DNA of 64,000 nucleotides, taken from assembly GCA_963665005.2 (NCBI GenBank), contig CAXXTQ010000001.1:2294001-2358000 (forward strand). Reading direction: 5' to 3'. This stretch comes from G963665005 sp963665005. Lineage in GTDB: Bacteria; Bacillota; Clostridia; Christensenellales; SZUA-584. The translations under genes were made by a program, and so were the position numbers. The notes beneath the pieces were generated by a model, which was not told the DNA's origin, ran no database searches, and was given only the letters and a program-made list of their open reading frames with translations. This document shows, piece by piece, positions 38,247-46,433 of this stretch; the first letter of the stretch is position 1; each line of letters opens with the position of its first letter.

Positions 38247-40060
38247 TACGCATCATCCTCTTTTTCAAGTTCAATTCCGTTTGCCTCGCAATACGAAACA
38301 ATATATTTCTCTGCCGCTTTTTTCAGTTTTTCAATAGAACTGTCCGAAAGGTCTCCCGTTTTATTCATGCTTATACGCACATCGGGATAATTTGAGTCTA
38401 CATATTCTATGTAACCCTTGTTAAACGGTTTTACGTGCTCTATCGGAAGCGGAACAAGATATTTGTTTACCGCTACGTACAATAAAATTACCTGGCTCGC
38501 CATGGGAAGAGGAGAATACTGTCCCTGTTTTAGCGTCTCTGTCAGTTTCGCGCCCTGGTCGAGTGTTTCCCTTGTAGTCTTGTCAAGATCCGAAGCGAAC
38601 TGCGAGAACACCGCAAGTTCCCTATACTGCGCCAAATCGAGGCGCAATCGCCCAGCGACTTTTCTCATAGCCTTTGTCTGAGCGTTTCCGCCGACACGCG
38701 ATACCGAAAGCCCGACGTTTACACCCGGGCGTATGCCTGCGTTAAAAAGCTCTGACTCGAGGTATATCTGTCCGTCTGTTATAGATATAACGTTTGTCGG
38801 TATGTACGCCGATATATCGCCCGACATCGTTTCTATTATAGGCAGCGCCGTCAGCGACCCTCCGCCGTTTTCATCGTTCATCTTTGCCGCTCGTTCAAGC
38901 AGCCTTGAGTGCAGATAGAAAACGTCTCCCGGATATGCTTCTCTGCCCGGCGGGCGCCTTAACAGCAGCGACATCGTCCGATAAGCTACCGCATGTTTAG
39001 AAAGGTCATCATATACTACAAGCGCGTCTTTGCCGTCGTACATAAAACTCTCGGCGACCGCGCACCCCGCATACGGCGCTATATACTGCATTGAGGCGGT
39101 ATCGCTTGCCGTAGACGCAACGATAGTCGTATATTCCATAGCGCCTTCTTCTTCCAAAGTATTTATTATAGAAGAAATTGTTGACGCCTTTTGTCCGATG
39201 GCAACATATACGCAGTAAACATGCTTGCCTTTTTGGTTAAGTATTGTATCTATGGCGATGGCTGTCTTTCCCGTCTGCCTGTCGCCTATTATAAGCTCTC
39301 TTTGCCCTTTGCCTATAGGTATCATACTGTCTATGAACGTGATACCCGTTTCAAGCGGATTTTTAACGCCCTGCCTGTCTATTATCTGCGGCGCTTCGGC
39401 CTCTATCGTCCGGTACTGCGTAGCATGCAGCTTTCCTTTGCCGTCCAGAGCAACTCCCAGCGGGCTTATTACCCGCCCGAGCAGCGGCTCGCCGGTCGGC
39501 ACCTGAACAACAGTACCCGTGTTTCTGGCGGTTGACCCATCTGAAACCTCGTCAGCTTTGTTAAGCAGAACAGCTCCTATGCTTTCCTTGGAAAGATTCA
39601 TAACGATGCCGAAAGAATTGTTTTCGAACTCTAACAGCTCACCGTACTTGCACCCCTCGAGGCCTTGCACGTGAACAACGCCGTCTCCGCTGTACGTTAC
39701 CGTTCCTATCTCTGTAACATCGAGATCTCCGGTATACTCTTGTATGCGGTCTTTTGTTACCTGCCCGAATTCCTCTATGTTAAAATCTACATTGAAATCG
39801 CCCTCTTTAAAATCATCTACTCTGTAAGGGCCTTCTTCTGTCTCTACAATAAAATTCTTGAGTTTTCCAAGATGCGTGCGGATACTTCTGTCGTAGACTT
39901 TATTGTCGAGCACGACAATAAAACCGCCGAGAAGCTCGGGCACTACCTCAACCTTAAAGTTGATTTCTTTGCCCGTTAAAGACTCGAATCTCTTTTTGAT
40001 AGATTGAATGGTTAACTCGTCAAGCTGTATTGCAGATTTTAGTTTGCCGTCTATAGCCAA
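38246..40060 (-). CDS. atpA: F1 ATP synthase subunit alpha with N-terminal fusion to a delta-subunit C-terminal domain
   Basis: 604 residues, about 100 more than usual alpha. Start TTG 40060 follows the GGGTGGGG site; it lies 1 nt after the atpF stop. Residues 6-71 (SAIQLDELTIQSIKKRF, LTGKEINFKVEVVPELLGG, DNKVYDRSIRTHLGKLKNFI) match the C-terminal domain of the delta/OSCP subunit, which binds subunit b. Residues 72-93 form an acidic linker. From 94 on it is a full alpha: NIEEFGQVTKDRIQEY helix, GDRQTGKTAIAIDTI P-loop, RVGGNAQTKAM. No separate atpH exists between atpF and atpA, so the delta N-terminal domain is missing from the operon. The ring would thus carry three delta-like domains. Confidence 0.93.
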   Translation of the reverse strand: MAIDGKLKSAIQLDELTIQSIKKRFESLTGKEINFKVEVVPELLGGFIVVLDNKVYDRSIRTHLGKLKNFIVETEEGPYRVDDFKEGDFNVDFNIEEFGQVTKDRIQEYTGDLDVTEIGTVTYSGDGVVHVQGLEGCKYGELLEFENNSFGIVMNLSKESIGAVLLNKADEVSDGSTARNTGTVVQVPTGEPLLGRVISPLGVALDGKGKLHATQYRTIEAEAPQIIDRQGVKNPLETGITFIDSMIPIGKGQRELIIGDRQTGKTAIAIDTILNQKGKHVYCVYVAIGQKASTISSIINTLEEEGAMEYTTIVASTASDTASMQYIAPYAGCAVAESFMYDGKDALVVYDDLSKHAVAYRTMSLLLRRPPGREAYPGDVFYLHSRLLERAAKMNDENGGGSLTALPIIETMSGDISAYIPTNVISITDGQIYLESELFNAGIRPGVNVGLSVSRVGGNAQTKAMRKVAGRLRLDLAQYRELAVFSQFASDLDKTTRETLDQGAKLTETLKQGQYSPLPMASQVILLYVAVNKYLVPLPIEHVKPFNKGYIEYVDSNYPDVRISMNKTGDLSDSSIEKLKKAAEKYIVSYCEANGIELEKEDDA

Positions 40061-40061
40061 A

Positions 40062-40541
40062 TTACCCCACCCTCTCAAAGAACTCGTCTATTATTTTGCG
40101 ATTATCGTCGAGAGAAACTTCGCGCTCTAAAACTTTTGCCGCTATCTGTACAGCCATATCGGCAATCTCTGTCTTCATATCCATACGCGCCTGTACCTTT
40201 TCTCCTTCAATTTCCTTCTTAGCGCGAATAACTAAATCTCTGGCGTGTTCTTTAGCGTTATCGAGTATATCTCTGGCGTTATCTTTCGCCATTTCATTAC
40301 TCTTTGTAATGATCAGCGCCGCATCGTTATTCGCCTGTGCCATCATCTGCTGATACTCCTGCTTTTGCTGAACAAGCTCTTTTTGCCTTGTATCAAGCTC
40401 GTCAACTCTGTCAGCAAACATGTTTTCACGTTTTTTTATAAATTTTAAGACAGGCTTATACAGCAGCAGTTTAAGCACGATAAAAAGTATAACCACGTTT
40501 AAAACGTGCACACCTATCTCCCAAATATTTAATTCAAGCAT
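40062..40541 (-). CDS. atpF: F0 ATP synthase subunit b
   Basis: 159 residues. One membrane helix near the N-terminus (VLNVVILFIVLKLLLYKPVLKFIKKRENMF), then a long charged coiled coil (EKVQARMDMKTEIADMAVQIAAKVLEREV) ending DNRKIIDEFFERVG. Peripheral stalk; its C-terminal end normally binds the delta C-terminal domain, which here is fused to alpha. Length is normal, so it is not a b-delta fusion as in mycobacteria. RBS GAGGT present. Confidence 0.95.
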   Translation of the reverse strand: MLELNIWEIGVHVLNVVILFIVLKLLLYKPVLKFIKKRENMFADRVDELDTRQKELVQQKQEYQQMMAQANNDAALIITKSNEMAKDNARDILDNAKEHARDLVIRAKKEIEGEKVQARMDMKTEIADMAVQIAAKVLEREVSLDDNRKIIDEFFERVG

Positions 40542-40570
40542 AACAGTACCTCATTTTGTTTTCGTCTTTA

Positions 40571-40789
40571 TTACAGCCTTCCGAACATCAGTATGGCAAT
40601 AACAAAGCCGTAAATAGCTGTCGTCTCCATAAAGGCGAGCCCAATGAGCAGCATCTGATTAATTTTGCCGCTTGCTTCAGGCTGACGCGCCACGGCTTCC
40701 GTCGCGCGGCTTGTGGCAATACCCATACCGATACCTGCTCCGAACCCTGTAAAAACCGCTATTCCAATTCCAATTGCAATAAGATCCAT
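40571..40789 (-). CDS. atpE: F0 ATP synthase subunit c
   Basis: 72 residues, two-helix hairpin with the RQPE loop. Helix 1 has the glycine motif GFGAGIGMGIA; helix 2 has the ion-carrying glutamate in AFMETTAIYG. Compared with sodium-type rings (Q in helix 1, ES in helix 2), the glutamine position is Met here and Ser is Thr, so proton coupling is favoured. RBS GGAGGT precedes ATG. Confidence 0.96.
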   Translation of the reverse strand: MDLIAIGIGIAVFTGFGAGIGMGIATSRATEAVARQPEASGKINQMLLIGLAFMETTAIYGFVIAILMFGRL

Positions 40790-40822
40790 TTTTCTGTTAC
40801 CTCCAGATTTATAAATTTAAAT

Positions 40823-41554
40823 TTATCTTTTCGCTCCATAGACTACTGTTTCTTCCATGAACGAGACAGTCAGTACCAAGAATATATACGTTTGTATTCC
40901 GACGTGGAAAAGATTAAAGTATATCGACATTAGTGCGGGAAGCCCGAATGACAAAAATGTAACGCTGTATAAAAGATCCATAACTACAAGGCCGGCAAAC
41001 ATGTTTCCGAAAAGACGTACGGACAACGACACCGGTATTACCGCGTGTGTAACTATGTTGATGGGCAGCATAAAAGCTTTTGGTTTGACAAACCAGCGCA
41101 GCCTTCCGAATATGCCCGAATAATACACGCCAAAAGCGTTTATAAGCACAAAGGACATAAGCGCGAGCGCTATAGTAAAGTTAATATCCGTCGCGGGCGC
41201 CCGAAACCCGAACAGCTCAACAAGGCTTGTACAAAATATCATTATGGCAACCGTAAAAATATAAGCCGCAAATGAAGCGCCCCGTTTGCCGAGCGAAGAG
41301 TTTGTAAACTTTTCGCAGAATTCTACAAACATCTCTAAGATATTCTGTATGCCTTTTGGTACCGTTTTGAATTTCCGGAGAACAAATATGCGTATAATAA
41401 CAGCAAAGAGTATTAATATAAGCATAACTGCCCAGGTAATTATTATCGTTTCGCTTAGTTCTAATCCAAAAACCGAAACTTTGGGCGGCATTACCGAAAG
41501 CTGTTCGCTCTTCAGTCCCACGCCTCCCGTATTTGTCATTATGTTCTCAACCAT
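40823..41554 (-). CDS. atpB: F0 ATP synthase subunit a
   Basis: 243 residues, about five to six membrane helices. The essential arginine lies in SLSVRLFGNMFAGL and the later LVLTVSFMEE completes the ion channel. The N-terminal MTNTGGVGLKSEQLSV is extracellular. The start overlaps the subunit I gene by 8 nt. Confidence 0.95.
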   Translation of the reverse strand: MVENIMTNTGGVGLKSEQLSVMPPKVSVFGLELSETIIITWAVMLILILFAVIIRIFVLRKFKTVPKGIQNILEMFVEFCEKFTNSSLGKRGASFAAYIFTVAIMIFCTSLVELFGFRAPATDINFTIALALMSFVLINAFGVYYSGIFGRLRWFVKPKAFMLPINIVTHAVIPVSLSVRLFGNMFAGLVVMDLLYSVTFLSFGLPALMSIYFNLFHVGIQTYIFLVLTVSFMEETVVYGAKR

Positions 41555-41828
41555 CGCTGCTGTCCTCTCTGTTACTGCGTTTTTTTAATATAAATACCGA
41601 AATAGCGATAAGCCCTAATAAAATCCCTCCTGCCGTCCAGATTAAGTGGTCTAATGATATAGTTGATAACAGGTATAGTATCAAAACAATTGCCGCCATT
41701 TTAGTTAAAAGCAGCGTACCGGCGATAAACTTTTGTAACGGCTTACCTTTAAATATCATTAATCCTAATTTATTTAGCGCAAGCACTTGCAGTACTCCGA
41801 TAATTATTCCTATAAATAATCCCCACAT
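41547..41828 (-). CDS. atpI: ATP synthase subunit I-like membrane protein
   Basis: 93 residues with about three membrane helices and a basic C-terminal tail. Position directly before atpB with an 8-nt overlap is that of AtpI, the assembly/Mg2+-uptake helper. Sequence conservation in the family is low, so the call rests mainly on size, topology and place. Only 16 nt separate it from the GNAT gene upstream. Confidence 0.75.
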   Translation of the reverse strand: MWGLFIGIIIGVLQVLALNKLGLMIFKGKPLQKFIAGTLLLTKMAAIVLILYLLSTISLDHLIWTAGGILLGLIAISVFILKKRSNREDSSDG

Positions 41829-41844
41829 AACTTACTAATTCTAA

Positions 41845-42882
41845 TTAATATGCTTCAAAAATGCAAGTGTTTTGATGCGAAAATATATTACGCAGATCAT
41901 TGGTCAAAATATTAGTCTCGTAATCCTCTTCGCCTATCTGCAGGCTTATGCCCTGGTGAAAAATTCTTGCAAGTTCGTCTATGCTCATTTCCTGGTCAGC
42001 ATATATATTATTAGTATTGTTCCATTTGGCAAAGTCATCCACGATATTGACATATTCGAGCAGATGCTCTGCTCCAAAAGCGTGAAGAAGCGCATTAGCG
42101 TCGACAACTCTTGCCATTCCGTGAGGCATCGGGCGCCTGTGTTTTTCTGCCGGTATGAAATAATCCGCCCTGTCGTACCCCTGCCCTAATATGTGCGCCA
42201 AAAGCGTAGCTAAATCCTGTTTGTCCGAATACACTGTTTCTATTATATCGGCTTTTTTATTATTGCCGAAATACAGCATATACGCACACGGCACATCGTT
42301 TTTTTTCACTACGGCAACTTTTCCGCCGTCGCTCTCTAACTCTCCTAGCCTCCAGAGCCATTCTTTTTTATCTCTTATAACATAACCGTCAAAACCCCGC
42401 ATCATTTTTCTGTACATGAGGTCGAGCACCAGATAATCGGTCGTCTCAAAAATTTCAGCGCCCTGCTGCCATATAGATCTGCTCGCGCTAAGTCTGTTGA
42501 CATAAGAATAAGTTGCCCAGCCGTAGTTCTCGTAAAAACTGTGCTTGAAAGGGTAAAGGTGTGCCATAAAGATTTTTCTGTGCCTTAAAAGCGACAGCGC
42601 TTCTTTTAGAACGGTGCGCATAAGCCCCTCGCCCCGCCTTTTCTTTTCCGTCGCCGCTCCCGTTATAAATACTGAGCTAAGATGCCGCCCCTGTACGCTT
42701 ATCTTAAACGGTACCATATGCAAAACGGACACAAGGCCGCCGTCGAACAGCCCTATAGAATTTCCCGATGAAACCTTGTTCTTAAAATACCAGTCAATAA
42801 ACGCATCAGAATCGGAAAAAGCCTGTTTCCAAAGCGCTTTTGCCTGCGGTATATCGTTTTCATCCAGCAAACGAACGTTCAA
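41845..42882 (-). CDS. GNAT-family N-acetyltransferase, Eis-like
   Basis: 345 residues from the TTG at 42882 (AGGAG 8 nt upstream, just after the DUF2156 stop); a GTG six codons earlier overlaps that ribosome site. The GNAT core shows the acetyl-CoA loop (ITGAATEKKRRGEGLMRTVLKEAL, Q/RxxGxG/A form RRGEG) followed by LYPFKHSFYENYGWATY, which is typical of Eis-like two-domain acetyltransferases. Substrate unknown. It sits between DUF2156 and the atp genes and may be part of the same transcript. Confidence 0.83.
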   Translation of the reverse strand: MNVRLLDENDIPQAKALWKQAFSDSDAFIDWYFKNKVSSGNSIGLFDGGLVSVLHMVPFKISVQGRHLSSVFITGAATEKKRRGEGLMRTVLKEALSLLRHRKIFMAHLYPFKHSFYENYGWATYSYVNRLSASRSIWQQGAEIFETTDYLVLDLMYRKMMRGFDGYVIRDKKEWLWRLGELESDGGKVAVVKKNDVPCAYMLYFGNNKKADIIETVYSDKQDLATLLAHILGQGYDRADYFIPAEKHRRPMPHGMARVVDANALLHAFGAEHLLEYVNIVDDFAKWNNTNNIYADQEMSIDELARIFHQGISLQIGEEDYETNILTNDLRNIFSHQNTCIFEAY

Positions 42883-42886
42883 ACTT

Positions 42887-43786
42887 TTATCTCCTGACAC
42901 AATCGAATTTTTCTATTAAAAACACAGGGTTGTAAGATAGCTTAGACCGCCTTAACCCCTCTATTCCCAAGTCTTCTTCACGGTTGATATATTTAACATC
43001 GCACCATTCGTTTTTCGCAAATTCTCTGTTGATAAGCGCAAAGCTGCCCTGTATATCCGGGTTCGCTTTTTCTATGTGTATAATCGCCATATCTTTATCA
43101 AACTTTTCTCCAATCGAAAAAGCTTCCAGCTCATCATCTATAAACATCATTCCGCACACCAGCCCGAGCGCCTCAAGATTAGCAAGAGCATTTCTTATTA
43201 CCGAATGCTCTTCTTCATGCCCCTCTAAAATTTCGTCTTTGCCCTGCATCCATTGGCGGCAAAGTTCTATGCAAGATTCATAATAATCGCTTGTGTAGCG
43301 TTTATATTCATAGCTGTGTTCTTTTATCAGCCTGTTAATATGGTTGCGCTTGGCGTGGTATTTTTTCCCGCTGAGCGTACATAAGTCTTCAGAGAGGTAA
43401 ACATAATCAAAATTTTTTCTGTCGGTAGTAAATAAATATTCACCCGGGCAGTCTTTTTCAATCTTTTCTTTTATCATACCTGTAACGCCTTTTATAAGCG
43501 GCGGCGTTTCCTTAACGCTTTTCAAATATTCTTCGCATTTTTTTATCGGGCGGCTTATATTCGTTTCACATTCTTTTAAGAAAGGGGGCAGCATAAACGA
43601 TTTCTCGCATCCGTTATCTATATATAAATACATTGCGTCTTCGTCTGTTGCCATGCTTATTCCCCAAACCTTGCTCCATAAATATATATTTGCAAAAGAA
43701 GCTTCAATGTTGTGGTAACCGTGGCAATACGTATGTTCTTCGAAGAGCTCTTTATCTTCTAATTCAATACTTTTAAACTCCAGCAT
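42887..43786 (-). CDS. DUF2156 protein (PG-lysyltransferase-like GNAT fold)
   Basis: 299 residues, no membrane segments. Opening FKSIELEDKELFEEHTYCHGYHNIEASFANIYLWSKVWG and later GKKYHAKRNHINRLIKEHSYEYKRYT and KANPDIQGSFALINREFAK are DUF2156 blocks. The family shares the fold of MprF-type aminoacyl-transferases that move amino acids from tRNA, but most soluble members are uncharacterised. First gene after the promoter at 43815-43842; GNAT and ATP synthase genes follow. Confidence 0.85.
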   Translation of the reverse strand: MLEFKSIELEDKELFEEHTYCHGYHNIEASFANIYLWSKVWGISMATDEDAMYLYIDNGCEKSFMLPPFLKECETNISRPIKKCEEYLKSVKETPPLIKGVTGMIKEKIEKDCPGEYLFTTDRKNFDYVYLSEDLCTLSGKKYHAKRNHINRLIKEHSYEYKRYTSDYYESCIELCRQWMQGKDEILEGHEEEHSVIRNALANLEALGLVCGMMFIDDELEAFSIGEKFDKDMAIIHIEKANPDIQGSFALINREFAKNEWCDVKYINREEDLGIEGLRRSKLSYNPVFLIEKFDCVRR

Positions 43787-43814
43787 ATATACCCCTTTTT
43801 TATCTCTAGACAGT

Positions 43815-43842
43815 ATTATATACCAAAGAACGAATATTTCAA
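43815..43842 (-). promoter_or_regulatory. Promoter upstream of DUF2156-GNAT and possibly the ATP synthase operon
   Basis: Minus strand TTGAAA (43842-43837), 16-nt spacer, perfect TATAAT (43820-43815); predicted start near 43808, 22 nt before the DUF2156 ATG. No other convincing promoter lies between here and atpI because gene gaps are 4 and 16 nt. Confidence 0.65.
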
Positions 43843-43955
43843 AATTTTAAGGTAAATTCCTATGAATATCTTGCTGAAAAGAATCTTTATAAGTTAAAAA
43901 TATACAAATTTATGTCATTTATGAGGGTGTTTATCCCAAAGAATCTTAGTGTTGC

Positions 43956-44251
43956 AACAAAGAAGAAATCATTGACTATTCGGATATCGTATTCAAAGAT
44001 ATTAAAAGCAAGGAACTGAAAAAAACTTTGGATTGTCTCGGCGCATCTGTTATCTGTTATCGCAAGGGCGCGCTGATAATGATGGAAGGCGATAAAACAA
44101 ACAATATTGGCATAGTGTTACAGTCTATAAAGAAAGCGCTCTTTCGCGCGCGCTTTCTAAAATCCGCGAAGACAAAATTCTCCGATACGATAAAAACCGT
44201 TTTGACATACTCGATTTACAGCGGCTCGAAGACATACTGCAAAGTAAATAA
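43956..44251 (+). pseudogene. Crp/Fnr-family regulator with internal deletion and frameshift
   Basis: The first frame reads NKEEIIDYSDIVFKDIKSKELKKTLDCLGA, then YRKGALIMMEGDKTNNIGIVLQS: the start of a cyclic-nucleotide-binding-fold domain. After about 44130 the match moves to another frame, SRALSKIREDKILRYDKNRFDILDLQRLEDILQSK (to 44251), which is the end of a Crp helix-turn-helix domain. Around 100 residues in the middle are gone, at the GC-palindromic stretch near 44140-44155. No valid start codon remains (TAG at 43947). A decayed regulator; target genes unknown. The remaining 43787-43955 stretch holds the divergent promoter and AT-rich DNA only. Confidence 0.75.
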
Positions 44252-44276
44252 ACTTATTAACCGCCGCGAATTATTG

Positions 44277-44285
44277 TGATATAAT
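44277..44285 (+). promoter_or_regulatory. Extended -10 promoter for argJ
   Basis: TGATATAAT (TGn + TATAAT) 41 nt before the argJ start; -35 is weak, as common with extended -10 elements. Confidence 0.45.
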
Positions 44286-44325
44286 ATTTTTAAATAACCA
44301 GTCAGCAAGAAAGGTGTAATAATAT

Positions 44326-45519
44326 ATGGAAAACAGCAGCGGTGTAACATACCCCGCCGGATTTACCGCCGACGGTGTCGCAGCAGGAATAAAGAAAAAC
44401 GGCAATAAAGATTTAGCGATAATTAAATGCGATGTAAAAGCAAAAGCGGCAGGCATTTTTACACGCAACGTTGTGCGCGGCCATTCACTTGCGCTTGCGC
44501 AAAAAAATCTGAAAAACGGCGAAGCGCAGGTGGTTATAATAAACGCCGGCAACGCTAACGCCTGCCTTGCAGAGCGCGGCGAAAAAGACGCTCTATTGAT
44601 GGCAAAACTCGCGGCAGACGCATTTGACTGCTGCCCGGATGATGTTCTTACCGGCTCTACAGGCGTTATTGGAAAACCAATGCCTATGGAGCTTATAAAA
44701 GCCGGAATAGAAAAAGCACAGCCTGTAAAATCGGGCGGGCTTAATGCCGCTAATGCTATAATGACTACGGACACGACAGTTAAACAGGCACAGACGAGCG
44801 TAGAAATAGACGGATGTGAAATTCGCATAGGCGGAATGGCTAAAGGCTCGGGCATGATACACCCTGACATGGCGACTATGATATCGGTTATTACAACCGA
44901 CGCAAACATTTCTATAGATGCTTTAAAATGCGCGCTTACGCAAACGGCGGACAAATCTTTTAACCGCATTTCTGTAGACGGAGACACAAGCGTATGCGAC
45001 AAAGTCTTGCTTTTATCGTCCTGCCTTGCGGGCAATAAAGAGATAAAAAAAGGCACGGATGAATACGATATCTTTGTAAAAGCGCTAATCGATGTCTGTA
45101 TAAAACTTGCAAAAATACTTGCGGCGGACGGAGAAGGCGCAACAAAGCTTTTGACTATAAAAGTTGTCGGCACAAAAACGAGCGAAGACGCGCATATGAT
45201 AGCGTGCGCTGTCGCAAAATCACCGTTGTGCAAAACGGCAGCTTTCGGCAATGATGCGAACTGGGGCAGGCTTCTTACTGCCGCCGGATATTCGGGCGCC
45301 TCTTTTAATCCCGAGAAAGTAAACATTTTTATCGGCGATATACAGGTATGCAAAGACGGCGGAGGATTAGAATTTGACGAAAGAGCTGCAAAAGAAATTC
45401 TTGATAAAAAAGAAGTTACATACACTCTTGATTTTTGCGAGGGCGCAGGCGGCGACACTATGTGGACGTGCGATTTTTCTTACGACTACGTTAAAATAAA
45501 CGCAAGCTATAGAACATAG
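44326..45519 (+). CDS. argJ: Bifunctional ornithine acetyltransferase/N-acetylglutamate synthase
   Basis: 397 residues. It recycles the acetyl group in arginine synthesis, moving it from acetylornithine to glutamate. The precursor cuts itself at the conserved KGSGMIHPDMATM motif (Thr becomes the nucleophile of the beta chain), seen near residues 184-196; FNRISVDGDTSVCD and GNDANWGR are also family blocks. It stands alone here; argC, argB and argD are not in the window. RBS AAAGGTG is 9 nt before ATG. A terminator follows. Confidence 0.95.
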   Translation: MENSSGVTYPAGFTADGVAAGIKKNGNKDLAIIKCDVKAKAAGIFTRNVVRGHSLALAQKNLKNGEAQVVIINAGNANACLAERGEKDALLMAKLAADAFDCCPDDVLTGSTGVIGKPMPMELIKAGIEKAQPVKSGGLNAANAIMTTDTTVKQAQTSVEIDGCEIRIGGMAKGSGMIHPDMATMISVITTDANISIDALKCALTQTADKSFNRISVDGDTSVCDKVLLLSSCLAGNKEIKKGTDEYDIFVKALIDVCIKLAKILAADGEGATKLLTIKVVGTKTSEDAHMIACAVAKSPLCKTAAFGNDANWGRLLTAAGYSGASFNPEKVNIFIGDIQVCKDGGGLEFDERAAKEILDKKEVTYTLDFCEGAGGDTMWTCDFSYDYVKINASYRT

Positions 45520-45535
45520 CAATAAAAAAGGCAGC

Positions 45536-45565
45536 AAAAAAAGAGCAGTTTATGCTCTTTTTTTA
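45536..45565. terminator. Bidirectional terminator between argJ and the membrane-protein pair
   Basis: AAAAAAAGAGCA-gttta-TGCTCTTTTTTT between convergent genes. Confidence 0.88.
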
Positions 45566-45581
45566 TTTGCAATAAATTATT

Positions 45582-46412
45582 TTATCTTTGCAGTCGAAAG
45601 CTCTTTTTTTTGCTTTTTTCCGCATCTTCTTTTTTTGTTTTTTGCTTTTTTTCAAGCGCAAAACTCTTTTTCTTTATTTGCGCAGCAGGCTTTGCTTCAC
45701 TCTGCTCGTCCTCTGTAAGCTGCTGCTTTTTCTCCGGTTTTGATTTTTTTTCAAAATGAAAACTCGTATCTTCCTTTGCTAAGCCCGCAAGAGCTTGCTT
45801 ATTGCCCGTAGAGAATATTTGAATAAGCGCGCTTAGTATCGCAAGACCCGCCGCGCTTGCTGCAACAAGAAGTGCGTTTGCCGACAGATAGCCCATAAGT
45901 GCTGACGATAGATTATCGAGCGCCAAAGGAGTCTTGCCTATAAACACCTCGAACACAACATATAGCCCGAGCCATGAAACGATGCATGCCCCAAATAACG
46001 ACGTGGAAACAATAACAGCGTTTTTTTGATAGACTATTGTTAGTATTCCCGTTATTATGCACAAAGTAAGGCATATGGGAAGAAGGAAAATCAGATTTTG
46101 AATATTAAATGCGTATACTATAAACAGCAGAAAAAACGCGCTTGCCAGCAGGCCTGTAAAAAAGCCCGCTATTCTCTTTAAAAAGAAGAGTATAATGTAT
46201 ATTGCTATACTGCTTCCCCCAAAGAACAGCCAGACACCAAGCTCGTTTAAAGCAAACCGCCCGTAAACAAAAACGTATATCAAGCCTTCGAGTACTATCA
46301 GGCCGCATATAGGCAAGAGAAATCTTGCCCAGCGGTATCCGAAGAAACAAAAAACAAACGCTAATAAAGCTGTAACTCCTGCGCCTATAAGCAGTATTAA
46401 AGCTAAATCCAT
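45582..46412 (-). CDS. Multi-pass membrane protein with Lys/Glu-rich cytoplasmic tail (DUF4203/TM7S3-like)
   Basis: 276 residues: about seven membrane helices (1-200), then a 75-residue highly charged tail with repeated KKSF and KKQK groups. The helix 1-2 block ALLAFVFCFFGYRWARFLLPICGL is shared with the upstream neighbour, so the two are paralogues. Fold resembles DUF4203/TMEM198-type proteins; function unknown. The gene lies 21 nt downstream of its paralogue in one operon. Confidence 0.7.
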   Translation of the reverse strand: MDLALILLIGAGVTALLAFVFCFFGYRWARFLLPICGLIVLEGLIYVFVYGRFALNELGVWLFFGGSSIAIYIILFFLKRIAGFFTGLLASAFFLLFIVYAFNIQNLIFLLPICLTLCIITGILTIVYQKNAVIVSTSLFGACIVSWLGLYVVFEVFIGKTPLALDNLSSALMGYLSANALLVAASAAGLAILSALIQIFSTGNKQALAGLAKEDTSFHFEKKSKPEKKQQLTEDEQSEAKPAAQIKKKSFALEKKQKTKKEDAEKSKKKSFRLQR

Positions 46413-46433
46413 ATCAGTCCCTCTCTTATCATT

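Noticed and set aside
40062..40541. Possible b-delta fusion (as in mycobacteria) to explain the missing atpH
   Set aside because: The b gene is of normal length and ends with the usual b C-terminus; the delta-like segment is in the alpha frame.
44271..45458. A 395-codon open frame antisense to argJ
   Set aside because: It covers argJ almost exactly, has Ser/Pro-rich low-information sequence and no ribosome site; it is a by-product of argJ codon use.
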